Shown piece after piece: positions 18,869 through 28,033 of a stretch of 64,000 nt of DNA. Below the pieces are notes generated by a model, which saw only the letters and a program-made list of their open reading frames with translations, made no database searches and had not been told where the DNA came from. Source of the stretch: Bog-473 sp963751335 (GTDB taxonomy: Bacteria > Actinomycetota > Acidimicrobiia > Acidimicrobiales > RAAP-2); contig CAVVUB010000001.1 in the NCBI GenBank assembly GCA_963751335.1, forward strand, positions 186,001 to 250,000, read 5' to 3'. The stretch's first letter is position 1. Every line of letters begins with the position of its first letter. The position numbers and the translations under genes were made by a program.

Positions 18869-21601
18869 TTAGGTGAACGTCAGCTGCACGTTGGAGTCGC
18901 TCGAAACGTACTGCGCAGAGAAAGTCCCGGACACCGTGTCAAAGGTCGTCCCTCCGAGCCCGGCGGACTTGAGCACGATCCAGGTGGCACCGACCGAAGG
19001 GTGGAACCCGGCAGCCAGCTTCGCCGAGACCGTCCCGGCAATGCTCGCGGTGCCGTTGACGTTCAACACGCCGATGCTCGAAGAGCTCGCGAGTCCAGGC
19101 TTGAACGTGCCCAGTGAGGACTGGCTGTACGTGCCCGTGACGTCAACCGCATCGCCTGCTGCTATCTGGAGCACCTTCGTGTTGTTGAGCGAGCCAGTGA
19201 TGTGCAGCACGGTGCCGGTGCCGGCGATCTTCATCTTCTTGGCGCTGGTCAGGGTGTCACCCGACGGAAGGACGAAAGTCCCACCTGCCTTCGCCTGGAT
19301 CGTTCCCGAGTTGGTGACGCTGCTGCCGAAGACGAACTCGGTGGAGGTGAACGGATTGGAGGGGATCCCGAGCGTGCCGGCGTTGGTGAACGACGAGCCG
19401 GTGAAGGTCAACGTGGCGCCGTCTTCCGCATTCAACACCCCGCCGTTCGTCGTCGCGTTCGACGTGATGTGGGCGAACGAAGATCCGCCGTCACCAATGA
19501 GGACGGTGTACCCCTTTGGCACGTTCCCGTTCAATGTGCCCGCGATGTTCGCCATGAACAGCTGATCGGACGCCAGACCGGTGGCACACGCCGGACCGGC
19601 AACCACCGCACCGACGAACGTCAGGCTTTGACTGGCCTGGCCGTCAAGACCCACGTTCACCCTGTTGCCGCAGATGCTGCCGCCCGAGATGGAGACGGGG
19701 GCCTCGACGTTCACTGTGCCCTTGTTGTCGATGATCCCGTCTTGAGAGACCGTTCCCTGAGGACTGGCGGTGCTCGAGATGGCCAGGGACTGACCAGTCG
19801 CCACCGTGATGGTCCCGGTCGAGGTATTGCTGATCGCGCCCGTGCTGGACAGGTTCATGGTTACGGGAGCATCGACGGTGAACTTGCCCTTGTTCACCAG
19901 ATTGGTGAAGTCATAAATGCTGGCGAACGAGCTGGCAGGAACCTCCAAGGTGCCCTTGTTCGTCAGGGTGGAAGTGTCCGTAAAGGTCCCCTCCCAACCC
20001 GGCTCGAGCGTCCCGGAGTTCGTGATCGGCCCCATGAAGGTGATATTTGCTTCCGACGATCCACCATTACCCATCTCGACCGTGTAGGAGGCGGGAATGT
20101 TTCCGGCCAGTGTTCCATTGGTCGACACGTTGGCAAAGTCGATGTTGTCCTTCAGAGACCCAGAGTTGCACGAGCCGGATCCGACTGACGCCGCGAAGGT
20201 GAGGGAGCCAATGGATCCGCCGTCAGTGCCGATCTCGAGCGGCGCCCCGCAGATACTGCCTCCATCGACGACGACGGCGTCGGAGACCGTAAACGCGTTC
20301 GAGGCGACGAGGTCGATGACCCCGTCCTGGGTGAAGGTTCCAATGCTCCCGGATGGACTGGAAACAGTGAACGTCATGCCGGTCAGGACGTCAACGGCTC
20401 CGCCCGAGCCGTTCGTGAAGGTCGAAGCGGAGGTCGGCATGGTGTAGGTGGAAGACGCATCGATGTCGAATGAACCGTTGTTGGTGAAGTTCGAGAGAAC
20501 GAAGGTTGCGCCCGCAAACCCTGTATCGGGAACCTCGATGGTTCCGACATTGGTCAGGTTCGAGGTGGCCGTCAAGGTGGTTTGGTCGCTTGGCTCGAGC
20601 GTCCCGGAGTTCGTCAATGCCCCTGAGACCGAGATGTTCGCAACTGAGCTCCCGCTGTTTCCGATGACCACCGTGTACGCCGACGGGATGTTTCCGCTGA
20701 GTGTCCCGTTGCTCGAGACGTTGGCGATGTCGATGTTGTCCGTCTCGACACCGCTACCACAGGAAGTGCCGGCTGAAACCGTCGCCGCGAAATGCAAGGT
20801 TCCGATCGAACCGCCGTCGACGCCTACCTGCGGAGCGGTGCCACAGATGCTGCCGCCCGCCACGGAGAGCTCGTCTTCGATTGTGAGGGAGCCGGCGTTC
20901 TCGACGATCCCGTCCTGGGTGACGGTCCCGGTGTCGCCGACCGGGCTCGAGAACGTGAGCGAGGTGGCACTTGGCACATCAAGTGTGCCCGCTGAGTCGT
21001 TCAGGAAGGTCGAGCTGGACGATGGAAGCGTGTAGGTGCTTCCGTTCCCGGTCTGGAAGAGGCCCTGGTTGTCGAAGCTCCCGATGCTGAACGTGCCGGG
21101 CGTGTTGAGCGACTCGTCAACGGTGCCCGCGTTCGTGAACGCCCCCGTGACGGTCAGCGTGCCGCCCCAGTTGAAGTTGAGGGCACTTCCAGCGGTGTTG
21201 GTGACGCTGGCGAAGGTCACCGCCGGCTCGCCGCTGCCGCTGTTGCCGATCGCAAGGATGGGGGTCGAACCGGAACCACCCAAGGTGACCGCTCCGGCGC
21301 TGATCGCTTCGTTTCCGATCGTCACGGTGTAGGACCCGGGAGCCGTGATGCAGGCCGCCGTACCCGCTCCTGGAGGCGCGTTGAGGCTCCAGTTTCCATT
21401 CGTGTCCCAGGACCCACCACTCGAGTTGGTCCATGTGTCACCCGAGCATGCCGCCGCTCCGGCTGGGCCAGCGGTGGCGACGAAGCCCACCGCAGCCACT
21501 CCGGTCATGGTGCCGATCGCGGCGATCGCCATCAGCGCTCGGACCCCAATCCAAGATCTGGTCGCGAATCGACCGCCAGAATTACGACGTGCTGAAGACA
21601 T
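18869..21601 (-). CDS. Large secreted beta-strand repeat protein
   Basis: A 910-residue exported protein. ATG 21601, preceded by AAGGGG, gives MSSARRNSGGRFATRSWIG, then a hydrophobic core and a likely SPase I site after AGPAGA. The mature protein is Ser/Thr/Gly/Asn-rich with nearly no Lys. About three units of 193-198 residues repeat: TQDG occurs at residues 228, 424 and 619; SICG at 251, 449 and 642; and YTV-x-(I/M)-G-(N/D) at 91, 309, 506 and 698. Each unit also has a second Cys 20-30 residues after SICG, so one disulfide per unit is likely. Short repeats (TNSGTLE, TNVGTIEVP, TNKGTLEVP) suggest a long beta-solenoid. The C-terminal domain (GTFKPGLASSSSIGVLNVNG) resembles the closing domain of autotransporter-type repeat proteins. 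No LPXTG or membrane anchor. Function unknown; surface adhesin or scaffold is an inference. Confidence 0.8.
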   Translation of the reverse strand: MSSARRNSGGRFATRSWIGVRALMAIAAIGTMTGVAAVGFVATAGPAGAAACSGDTWTNSSGGSWDTNGNWSLNAPPGAGTAACITAPGSYTVTIGNEAISAGAVTLGGSGSTPILAIGNSGSGEPAVTFASVTNTAGSALNFNWGGTLTVTGAFTNAGTVDESLNTPGTFSIGSFDNQGLFQTGNGSTYTLPSSSSTFLNDSAGTLDVPSATSLTFSSPVGDTGTVTQDGIVENAGSLTIEDELSVAGGSICGTAPQVGVDGGSIGTLHFAATVSAGTSCGSGVETDNIDIANVSSNGTLSGNIPSAYTVVIGNSGSSVANISVSGALTNSGTLEPSDQTTLTATSNLTNVGTIEVPDTGFAGATFVLSNFTNNGSFDIDASSTYTMPTSASTFTNGSGGAVDVLTGMTFTVSSPSGSIGTFTQDGVIDLVASNAFTVSDAVVVDGGSICGAPLEIGTDGGSIGSLTFAASVGSGSCNSGSLKDNIDFANVSTNGTLAGNIPASYTVEMGNGGSSEANITFMGPITNSGTLEPGWEGTFTDTSTLTNKGTLEVPASSFASIYDFTNLVNKGKFTVDAPVTMNLSSTGAISNTSTGTITVATGQSLAISSTASPQGTVSQDGIIDNKGTVNVEAPVSISGGSICGNRVNVGLDGQASQSLTFVGAVVAGPACATGLASDQLFMANIAGTLNGNVPKGYTVLIGDGGSSFAHITSNATTNGGVLNAEDGATLTFTGSSFTNAGTLGIPSNPFTSTEFVFGSSVTNSGTIQAKAGGTFVLPSGDTLTSAKKMKIAGTGTVLHITGSLNNTKVLQIAAGDAVDVTGTYSQSSLGTFKPGLASSSSIGVLNVNGTASIAGTVSAKLAAGFHPSVGATWIVLKSAGLGGTTFDTVSGTFSAQYVSSDSNVQLTFT

Positions 21602-21980
21602 TTGTGCCCCTTTTCCTTCCGCCTCACGCTCACGCGTCTTCGTCCCGCGTCGAGTACAAGCTCGACAATTCACTCACAACCGTAGTTGGAAAAGGACCGA
21701 ATTACTACGACGAATTGCGGAAGATCGACCCCACCAACCTTCACACTCCGCGCAAAGTACGAAGGTCCTGCGGGTAGTGACTTTTGTCACATTTGCGATC
21801 ACAACGCATGGTTCCGGCACCACTCCTTCGATGGAATTGCACTCATCGCGAAGCCTCGCTGATGCGCCGGCGTCTGAGAGGGTGCAACCCCGCGAACACC
21901 GTCACCGATGAATGTCGCGACGCGGTCGATGACGCGGAGCAGCCAATTCTTCGAGTGATTGTGGTGGAAGCGGAGTCATC
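21602..21980. other. Upstream region of the secreted repeat protein
   Basis: There is no gene here. The region is markedly AT-richer than its surroundings (for example around 21655-21790), as expected for promoter DNA of the minus-strand secreted protein and of the short plus-strand reading frame to the right. I could not place a confident -35/-10 pair. Confidence 0.5.
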
Positions 21981-22295
21981 ATGGAGAGAAGACGGTGGAG
22001 GCGGACGGCCGTGTTCGGCCCTCTGATGGTGGCGACACTGGCGATCGTGCTGGCCGCTTGCAGGTCTGGGCAGCCTGCCGGGCCCGGGTCGTCATCGGGC
22101 CTCCCATGGCGACAGGGCCAACACGACGGCTCCTCCACACGCTTCGCCCACGATCGCCGGAAGCGGGCCCTCCTCAGGGGTGTCCCCGTCGAGACCGCTG
22201 GCGCCGTCAAAGGGTGGTCATCCGTCGCCCCACCGGTGAGCGCGAGCGGGTCGAGGCCTCGGCGTCTTTGGGCCGGGTACCTATCGGATCGTTGA
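21981..22295 (+). pseudogene. Lipoprotein signal peptide with degenerate body
   Basis: ATG 21981 encodes MERRRWRRTAVFGPLMVATL and continues AIVLAACRSGQ, a clear lipobox (LAAC) after an Arg-rich n-region. The following 70 codons look unlike protein in this frame. A different frame of the same DNA reads DRANTTAPPHASPTIAGSGP, the Ser/Thr/Pro/Ala spacer expected after a lipobox. A frameshift soon after the lipobox is therefore likely and the gene is probably dead. No partner domain is recognisable to 22670. Confidence 0.4.
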
Positions 22296-22673
22296 CCTCG
22301 CGGCCTGTCGTGGTCCGATAGTTCTTCTCCAGGAGGCTCCCCTTCTCGGTTGATGTCTTCTGACGGACGGCCGAGACCCACCTTCTTGCTGGCACCACGC
22401 CAAGGACCATCGCCTCGATTCATGCGCACAACTGGACAACCTCTCCCTCGTCATGGACGCTCCGGCCCAACCGAGGCGCTGTCGGACCAAGGGACCGCAC
22501 CGACTCGGGCCTGGAACTCTTTTCAGCCCTGATGAAACAGATTTACCTCCAGCGAGAACCAGGCCTTCCCTCCAATTATCAGCCACGTCCGCTATCTTCT
22601 CGGGATCGCAATTACGACCCTTGAACGAGTCCGGCCTCTCGAGGAGGAGCCACGCCGCCGCCACCGGCGGTGG
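22296..22673. other. 378-bp gap, no supported gene
   Basis: No family motif is found on either strand. The frame of the downstream gene stays open back to about 22570 without a canonical start. Confidence 0.5.
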
Positions 22674-23747
22674 GTGTGGCTGACCGCGGCAGCAGTGGCG
22701 CTCGTGGCCGTTGTCGGCGTAGCCGCCGTTCTGTCTTTCGCGGGCCAGGGGACGCTTCCGGTCACGCCCAATCCGCCTCCGGCCAGCAACGTGTCCACCG
22801 GCCAGACATTCGCGCAGACGAAAACTTTGATCTCGGACCCATACATTCTGTCTACCTCCAAGCTCGACTACATGTATTCGAGCGGCGCAGGTGGGCCGGG
22901 CCAATTGCACGTGCCGGAGCGCACCTACCGTGTTATGGGCAAGTTCCACTCCCTGAGAGACGCGATGCCGAACCTACCCACGTGGGCGGAGCCCAACTCC
23001 GGGCTGTGGGCGCCCGATGTCCGCCAAGTCGGAAAGACCTACGTGATGTGGTTCTCGGGTCTCTACGCGGGCTACGTGCTTCCCAACGGCAATAAACCGC
23101 GCTGCATCGGAGTTGCGACGTCGACGACGCCCACCGGGCCCTTCACCTCGCGCTCGACCGCCCCCACCATCTGCCAAACCTCGGAGTACGGCGACATCGA
23201 TCCTCGCACTCTCGTCACCCCGAACGGCCAGGAGTGGCTGTACTGGAAGGACGACGGCAACGCCGTCACTACGGACATGGCCACCACCTACCTCTACGCC
23301 CAGCGTCTGGCCCCCGACGGGCGGACTCTGATTGGCTCGACCTCGGTGCTTCTCGCCAACGACCTCCCGTGGGAGGGACAACTCATAGAGGCTCCCGACA
23401 TGGTCCACGTCGGCAACCGATACGTTCTCTTCTTTTCGTCAGTTGGCCACGGAATCGGCCTTGCTTTTTGCAAAGGTGCCGGCGGACCGTGCACGTCGCC
23501 GTTCTCCGGCCCGTGGCTCGGATCCAACATTCAAGGTGCAGAACCGGGTGAAGAGTCCGTCTACTCTCAGAACGGCGTCACGTGGATGCTCTACACGCCG
23601 CACGGGCTCTACTACCCCTTGGCTCTCCCGAGGCTTGCCGCGGCGCGGATTGCCTTCACCCCGACCGGAATGCCCTACATCGCAAACCGCCAAAATATGG
23701 TTCCTGGCGTGACGGCCGGGAGGGGCGGGCAAGTCGGCCTGCGCTGA
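22674..23747 (+). CDS. Membrane-anchored GH43-like five-bladed propeller protein
   Basis: The N-terminal helix MWLTAAAVALVAVVGVAAVL is preceded in frame by Arg-rich codons and followed by a Pro-rich linker, so the domain is outside the membrane. The domain fits glycoside hydrolase family 43 (arabinanase/xylosidase-like). A first-blade Asp lies in ISDPYILST (D55), LWAPDVRQVGKTYVMWFSG follows, the pKa-modulating Asp is in YGDIDPRTL (174-176), and the acid Glu is in IEAPDMVHVGNRYVLFFS (E239). All three catalytic positions are present, so an active arabinan- or xylan-type hydrolase is plausible. GTG 22674 is the first canonical start, but it cuts into the positive n-region (RRRHRRW), so a non-canonical upstream start is possible. 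Confidence 0.72.
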   Translation: MWLTAAAVALVAVVGVAAVLSFAGQGTLPVTPNPPPASNVSTGQTFAQTKTLISDPYILSTSKLDYMYSSGAGGPGQLHVPERTYRVMGKFHSLRDAMPNLPTWAEPNSGLWAPDVRQVGKTYVMWFSGLYAGYVLPNGNKPRCIGVATSTTPTGPFTSRSTAPTICQTSEYGDIDPRTLVTPNGQEWLYWKDDGNAVTTDMATTYLYAQRLAPDGRTLIGSTSVLLANDLPWEGQLIEAPDMVHVGNRYVLFFSSVGHGIGLAFCKGAGGPCTSPFSGPWLGSNIQGAEPGEESVYSQNGVTWMLYTPHGLYYPLALPRLAAARIAFTPTGMPYIANRQNMVPGVTAGRGGQVGLR

Positions 23748-24048
23748 CGGTCTGCAAGAACACGCGGTCCGTCCAAGGGCAAGTCTCGGCGATCTGCTCA
23801 CGGCCGGCCAGCACGCCCTGTGCGCCGCGCGCGTCGCCCTCACGCCTCCGCAGCGCGGCCTCGTCGGTTGTGTGATGGGGCGTGACCGGCACTGAGTCGG
23901 TGACCGTTCCCTTCGGCCCACCCACGCCCTTACTGCGGCAATGACGAACGCCTCTGCGTCACGCGCCGGGTTTCCGTGCATCGTCACAGCGGCAGCCTCG
24001 ATAGCCCGCTGTTGGCCACTCCCGACCCGTACGCACACGGGGGATACG

Positions 24049-24639
24049 GTGAACGCCGTGGATCTCCCAGAGCTCATGGTCAGGGACGCCGGCGAATGGC
24101 GAAGATGGTTGAGCGCCCATCACGGCGATTCACTGGGTGTCTGGCTGGTGCTGGCCAAGAAGGGCACGGTCGATCCAACAACCGTCTCGTACGACGAGGC
24201 TCTTGACGAGGCGATCTGCTTCGGCTGGATTGACGGTCAATTGGGGCGTCGTGATAGCGCTACGTTCCGACGACGCTTCACGCCTCGAAAAACTCGCAGC
24301 CCGTGGTCTCAACGGAACGCTGCCATCGCTGAAAGGCTGATGGCCACCGGCCGAATGCATCGATCCGGCGAAGACGAGGTGCGGCAGGCGAGAGAGGACG
24401 GTCGATGGAAGGCCGCCTACGCGGGGCAAGCCAGCATCGAAATGCCGGAGGATCTCGCCACTGCCCTGAGCACCAGTCCTCGCGCAAAGGCAATGTTTGA
24501 GACGCTCACGAGTGCAAATCGGTACGCCATCCTCTACAGGATCGGAAACGCCAAGAAACCCGAAACCCGCTCCAGGCGCATTGGCCAGTTTGTCGAGATG
24601 TTGGCCCGGGGTGAGACGATCCACCCCCAGGCTCCGTGA
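24049..24639 (+). CDS. YdeI/OmdA-family protein (DUF1905-associated type)
   Basis: A 196-residue cytoplasmic protein of the YdeI (bacteriocin-protection, OmpD-associated) family. Diagnostic segments are WRRWLSAHHGDSLGVWLVLAKKG, YDEALDEAICFGWIDGQLGR, FTPRKTRSPWSQRNAAIAERL and the C-terminal ETRSRRIGQFVEMLARGETI. Biochemical role unknown. GTG 24049 starts just before the conserved LPELMVRDAGEWRRWL; a longer in-frame ORF from 23941 adds a sequence unlike the family. A G-rich stretch (GGGGGAT) 5-6 bases upstream may serve as ribosome site. Confidence 0.8.
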   Translation: MNAVDLPELMVRDAGEWRRWLSAHHGDSLGVWLVLAKKGTVDPTTVSYDEALDEAICFGWIDGQLGRRDSATFRRRFTPRKTRSPWSQRNAAIAERLMATGRMHRSGEDEVRQAREDGRWKAAYAGQASIEMPEDLATALSTSPRAKAMFETLTSANRYAILYRIGNAKKPETRSRRIGQFVEMLARGETIHPQAP

Positions 24640-25303
24640 TCATCCCCGAGAGGAAGATTCACCGCCGACGGAATGTCCCACCTCACCTGGAGAACGCCGG
24701 GACTGGGGCGGTTGGTGTCGGGTCGTTTTTGACCGGACACCCGACAACACCCCGTACGCAGTGTGGATTCTTCCTTCTAGCCAGGGAAGAACCAACCTTG
24801 TTGCGACTGGCCCGCCCGATTCATGGCAGAAACGGGCAACGACGGCACACGATGGCGCCAATGGCCTCGGCGTCTCCGCTCGCTGGAGTGTCTGCCGGTG
24901 CCCGATGCATGGCGACAAATGATAGAGCAATCGGGCGGTAATGGATCTGGTCCGTACCGCCGAGATCGACCGCCGAGTCGGAGTCATGCTCGACTAATGG
25001 TGGATCCCGGTGTACGCCGACAGGGAAGAGATGCGAAGGTCTCGGACCAGGCGAGAAGTCACATCGTGTCCCAGGGCCCCGCCCCGATGCCTGATGTTGT
25101 TGTGTGGGCTTCAACCCGCGGTTTCGCTCTGCAGGACCACTGGCTGGATCGAGATTGCGAGGTCGCCTTCGAGGCGCCGGGACAGACGATCAACGAAGTG
25201 GTCTTCCTGGCACCAAGTTTGACGGTGCACAAGACGTGCGGGCGGAAACAGGGTTCGATGATCGGCCTGCGCGATGGGATTGCCGGATCCTCGACCTATT
25301 CGT
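24640..25303. other. 664-bp gap without recognisable genes
   Basis: Several open frames exist on both strands (for example plus 24823-25446), but none shows family motifs, a ribosome site or sensible composition. It may be eroded sequence. Confidence 0.55.
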
Positions 25304-25772
25304 CTACGATCGCCGAGGCCGTACCGACACCACCAGGACGCAACGCGTTACCACGGATCCGGACGAGTCAGACACCTCGACCGGTACCTCGACCTCGGCT
25401 GCGCTGCCTGCCTCCACCAACGACCGCGCCGCTTCGTAGCTCTTGATGGAGATCTCGCCGGTTGCAGTGATCGTTCCCCGTGCTGGCGCCAGGTACTCGA
25501 TCGACGCCGCGCTTGACCACTGTGTAAGACCGTGCCGCGAGTTCTAACATGCCCGCAACGACGGCTCCTGCCCCTGCAACTTCGGCGAGGGCGTAGAGGA
25601 TCGGGGCATTCACCGTGCCGTTGTGGTTGAGGTGGACCGGCTCGGGATCAAGTCGGATCACCGCACGTCCTTCGCCCGCGTCAAGCGGTTCGATCCCCAA
25701 GAACTTGATCCAGGCCATTTCCGTGAATTGATCCGTCGAATTATCTCCCGCTCTTGTCTCCGGATCAGCCAT
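25304..25772 (-). pseudogene. Hotdog-fold thioesterase (DUF4442/PaaI-like), one +1 frameshift
   Basis: The first frame runs from ATG 25772: MADPETRAGDNSTDQFTEMA, WIKFLGIEPLDAGEGRAVIR, then HLNHNGTVNAPILYALAEVAGAG, the hotdog helix, and SYTVVKR. The second frame continues ASIEYLAPARGTITATGEIS and SLVEAGSAAEVEVPVEVSD to TAG at 25304-25306. The switch is near 25510-25515 (AAGCGCGGCG where AAGCGGGCG-type sequence is expected). The length of 469 nt is one base over 156 codons. The fold suggests acyl-CoA thioesterase activity. Its start overlaps the SRPBCC gene by 8 bases, so they form an operon. Confidence 0.7.
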
Positions 25773-26313
25773 TACCGGCCGTAACTCCGTTAGCTGGGGG
25801 CATCGACTCAATGAGCTTCTTCAGTCGATGCAAAGTCTTGGTCATATGTTGCTTCAGCTGCTTGTTCCGGAAGGTCACCGCGTCCACCGCGTGCATCCAC
25901 CAGGGGGCCCAGAGCGCTTCGTACGACTCGGTCAAGCTTGTCCCGCCAGCGGTTGGTTTCATCCGGTACGTCCACGCAGTCGAGTCGTGCCCACGCCACT
26001 CGGTCGTGAACGAGAACTCCTTTCCTGGCTCGGCCGTGACGACTCGTCCTTCTCGGGACCAGCGGATTGGGCCCCCTCGATTGTGGCCGACAAAGCGAGC
26101 GCCCGGAGTCGGCCCGCCTCCGCTGAGCCAGTCCACTTTGCGGCATTCAGGGCTAAACTCGCCCATCCGGGTCAGGTCGCTTACAACCGAATAGACCAGC
26201 TCCGGAGCCGCCAGGATCTCAATCGATACGTCGCCTTGCACGTCGAAACCCCGCTTTCGTAGCAACGAAGCGTAGGTCAGAACTGTCACCGGATCACGTG
26301 GCCGTTCCGTCAC
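25765..26313 (-). CDS. SRPBCC-family (polyketide cyclase/START-like) protein
   Basis: A 182-residue protein with the SRPBCC fold: DVSIEILAAPELVYSVVSDL, TRMGEFSPECRKVDWLSGG, GARFVGHNRGGPIRWSREGR, then FTTEWRGHDSTAWTYRMKP and LTESYEALW. This ligand-binding fold covers cyclases and lipid-transfer proteins; no specific role can be given. The annotated start is GTG 26313; GTG 26241 (VQGDVSIEIL) would fit the domain boundary better. Its last codons overlap the start of the thioesterase, so the two are co-expressed. Confidence 0.75.
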   Translation of the reverse strand: MTERPRDPVTVLTYASLLRKRGFDVQGDVSIEILAAPELVYSVVSDLTRMGEFSPECRKVDWLSGGGPTPGARFVGHNRGGPIRWSREGRVVTAEPGKEFSFTTEWRGHDSTAWTYRMKPTAGGTSLTESYEALWAPWWMHAVDAVTFRNKQLKQHMTKTLHRLKKLIESMPPANGVTAGNG

Positions 26314-26382
26314 TGTCGCATGGTGTCGGACTGTCCCACCGTGGATAGGGACATGCAGCCCAACTGCCCGAGTTCTACTGGG

Positions 26383-27132
26383 CTACTCCTGGAGCCCATG
26401 TGCCGAGCTGACGAAGACCGCGACCTGACTCGCGCTCTCCGAAGTGAACGGCGATCGCTCCCAGTTCCCCCAACGATCCTGGAGTTCGAATCCAGTCATC
26501 TTCGCCATGAGGATCAGCTCGGCTGGCCAGATGTACCGGTACGGAGCGGAGTGACGAACCAGACGACCGTCGACCTCGATCCAGTGATGAGACCATGCGA
26601 CCTGACCCACGATGTCGTCGTACGTCTCGATGCCGACGTGGTCGGGATCCAATCTGAAGACCCAGCCCACTTCAGACGGGGGAACTCGGCGAAGCTGAGG
26701 GACGATCAACTCGATCACGAAATGCCCACCAGGGACCAGGTGGGCGGCCGCACTTGAGAACACCGCGATCTGTTCCTCCTGGGTCGTCACGTTCATGATC
26801 GAGTTGGCGACCACGTACACGAGCTCGAAACGGTCGGACAGGCGCGTCGTCGTCATGTCGCCGATCGTCACCGTGACTGCATCGGCGCCTGGCTTGGCCC
26901 GGAGCTGCTCCACCATGTAAGGCGAGAGTTCGATGCCATGTACGGGGATCCCGCGTGCGCTCAGCGGCAGGGCAAGCCGGCCCGTGCCGACAGCGAACTC
27001 GAGGGCAGCACCGTCGCCGACCAGCTGGGCGAGGAGGTCCACCATAGGATCGACCACTGACGGCTCCTCCATCGCGGCGTAGGTCGCGTCATACACTTCT
27101 GCGATTTCTCTGCCCCAGACGATGGACCCCAT
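26383..27132 (-). CDS. Class I SAM-dependent methyltransferase
   Basis: The 249 residues show motif I as ALEFAVGTGRLALPLSARG, the acidic strand 2 end VHGIELSPYMVEQL, a loop with TVTIGDMTTTRL and motif IV as FELVYVVANSIMN. The pattern is a Methyltransf_25-type small-molecule methyltransferase. The N-terminus MGSIVWGREIAEVYDATYAA has the usual family lid helix. It lies between the SRPBCC gene and the leftmost attachment-like repeat, and so flanks the mobile island. Acceptor unknown. Confidence 0.85.
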   Translation of the reverse strand: MGSIVWGREIAEVYDATYAAMEEPSVVDPMVDLLAQLVGDGAALEFAVGTGRLALPLSARGIPVHGIELSPYMVEQLRAKPGADAVTVTIGDMTTTRLSDRFELVYVVANSIMNVTTQEEQIAVFSSAAAHLVPGGHFVIELIVPQLRRVPPSEVGWVFRLDPDHVGIETYDDIVGQVAWSHHWIEVDGRLVRHSAPYRYIWPAELILMAKMTGFELQDRWGNWERSPFTSESASQVAVFVSSAHGLQE

Positions 27133-27190
27133 GAGCCGAGTCTGCCATCGGGTCGCGATAGAGACTTAGACCTTGGGGTGACCCAATCGG

Positions 27191-27382
27191 TGCCGACAGG
27201 TGGCACCATGGGGCGGGGATCGGGGATGGCCTCGACCTGCGGAATGGCACCCGGACACACACTGGCCCAGGCCGCGGCGGTGTCGCCACCACCGGCCTTG
27301 CGTCTTGATCAGGTAGACAATCTGCTCGCAGATCGATCACGACGGCATGGGCACCGTTCCGAGAACGCCGAACCTCGGTCGA
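27191..27382 (+). repeat. Direct repeat X, left copy
   Basis: About 190 bases matching 37209-37400 at roughly 80-85% by eye. Shared blocks include GGATGGCCTCGACCTG, ATGGCACCCGGACACAC and GTCTTGATCAGGTAGA. An ATG at 27244 opens a 61-codon frame (MAPGHTLAQAAAVSPPPALR) that is conserved in the other copy. It lies directly before an integrase 3' remnant, so it marks an internally deleted element. Confidence 0.7.
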
Positions 27383-27390
27383 TCTCAATC

Positions 27391-27429
27391 GAAGACTTCG
27401 TCGCGCGCTGGCCGAGGCATGGCTCCTGA
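27391..27429 (+). pseudogene. Remnant of an integrase C-terminus (third copy)
   Basis: DFVARWPRHGS-stop. The DNA CCGAGGCATGG..CCTGACCTG matches the last codons and trailing sequence of the integrase at 40330-40382, and attachment repeat 27437 follows at the same spacing. Confidence 0.55.
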
Positions 27430-27436
27430 CCTGTAC

Positions 27437-27486
27437 TTTCGAGTCGGGCTGCGGGGATTTGAACCCCGGGGCCTCTTGACCCCCCG
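27437..27486. repeat. Attachment-site repeat (tRNA-Pro 3' end), left copy
   Basis: A diverged copy of the 51-base core at 40383-40433. The T-arm differs in both strands of the stem, giving CGGGG/CCCCG in place of CCGGG/CCCGG. Base pairing is kept, so it probably came from a different tRNA-Pro allele. Only the 3' part of a tRNA is present; it is not a functional tRNA. Confidence 0.75.
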
Positions 27487-28033
27487 GCTTCTTACGCCAT
27501 TTTCGAAGTTGTCGCTGATCTGCGACTTTCGGTGAATCTCCTGGGTGAGCGCTATTTCTTGGTCGCCGCTGGCATCCGCAGTCATCCCCCCTGCTCCTCG
27601 GTGCCGCCGCAGGGACGGCGATCTGCGGAACACCTTCGATTTTCCACACCTCGCTGGTCGAGATCGTGTTGTCCACCGGTTCTCCGCCTGCCACCAGAAT
27701 CCTCCAGGTCTCGTGACCGAGCCTTGGTGGGGAGAAGAGCGAGAGGTGTTCCGTCAGCCAGGTTCAGATGCGTCCCGGTCCGGCGTTCCTGGGACACCAG
27801 GTGATCAAGCCACTGGTGACACCCGAATGTCCCGTAGGCGGCTGTTGACGATGGCTCCGATGGTGGGAGAAAAGGATGGTGACTCGTCAGCCCATCCCTC
27901 ACGCTGAGGAGACGGTTCTTCGTGACCGGGATGGGCATTGTGGTGGCCGGGGGCATCTGTGCGGCGGTGCTGGTGACGCGGAATGCCGGCAGACGCCAAT
28001 TTCATGGACCGCGTCATAAACAAGGCGGAACAT
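27487..28033. other. Left end of element 2: attachment flank, no firm gene
   Basis: 27512-27600 matches 32288-32375 (GTCGCTGATCTGCGA-TTTCGGT-AATCTCCTGG and following), so it is the shared inner flank of this element family. It includes two 10-bp units CATCCGCAGT and CATCCCCCCT at 27573-27592. A short plus-strand frame at about 27922-28050 (MGIVVAGGICAAVLVTRNAG) could be a lone membrane segment but is unsupported. Confidence 0.6.

Noticed and set aside
24823..25446. 207-codon plus-strand frame
   Set aside because: It overlaps the thioesterase on the other strand, has no motif and has odd composition.
27582..27956. Minus-strand 124-codon frame
   Set aside because: It lies on the element flank; no ribosome site or family similarity.
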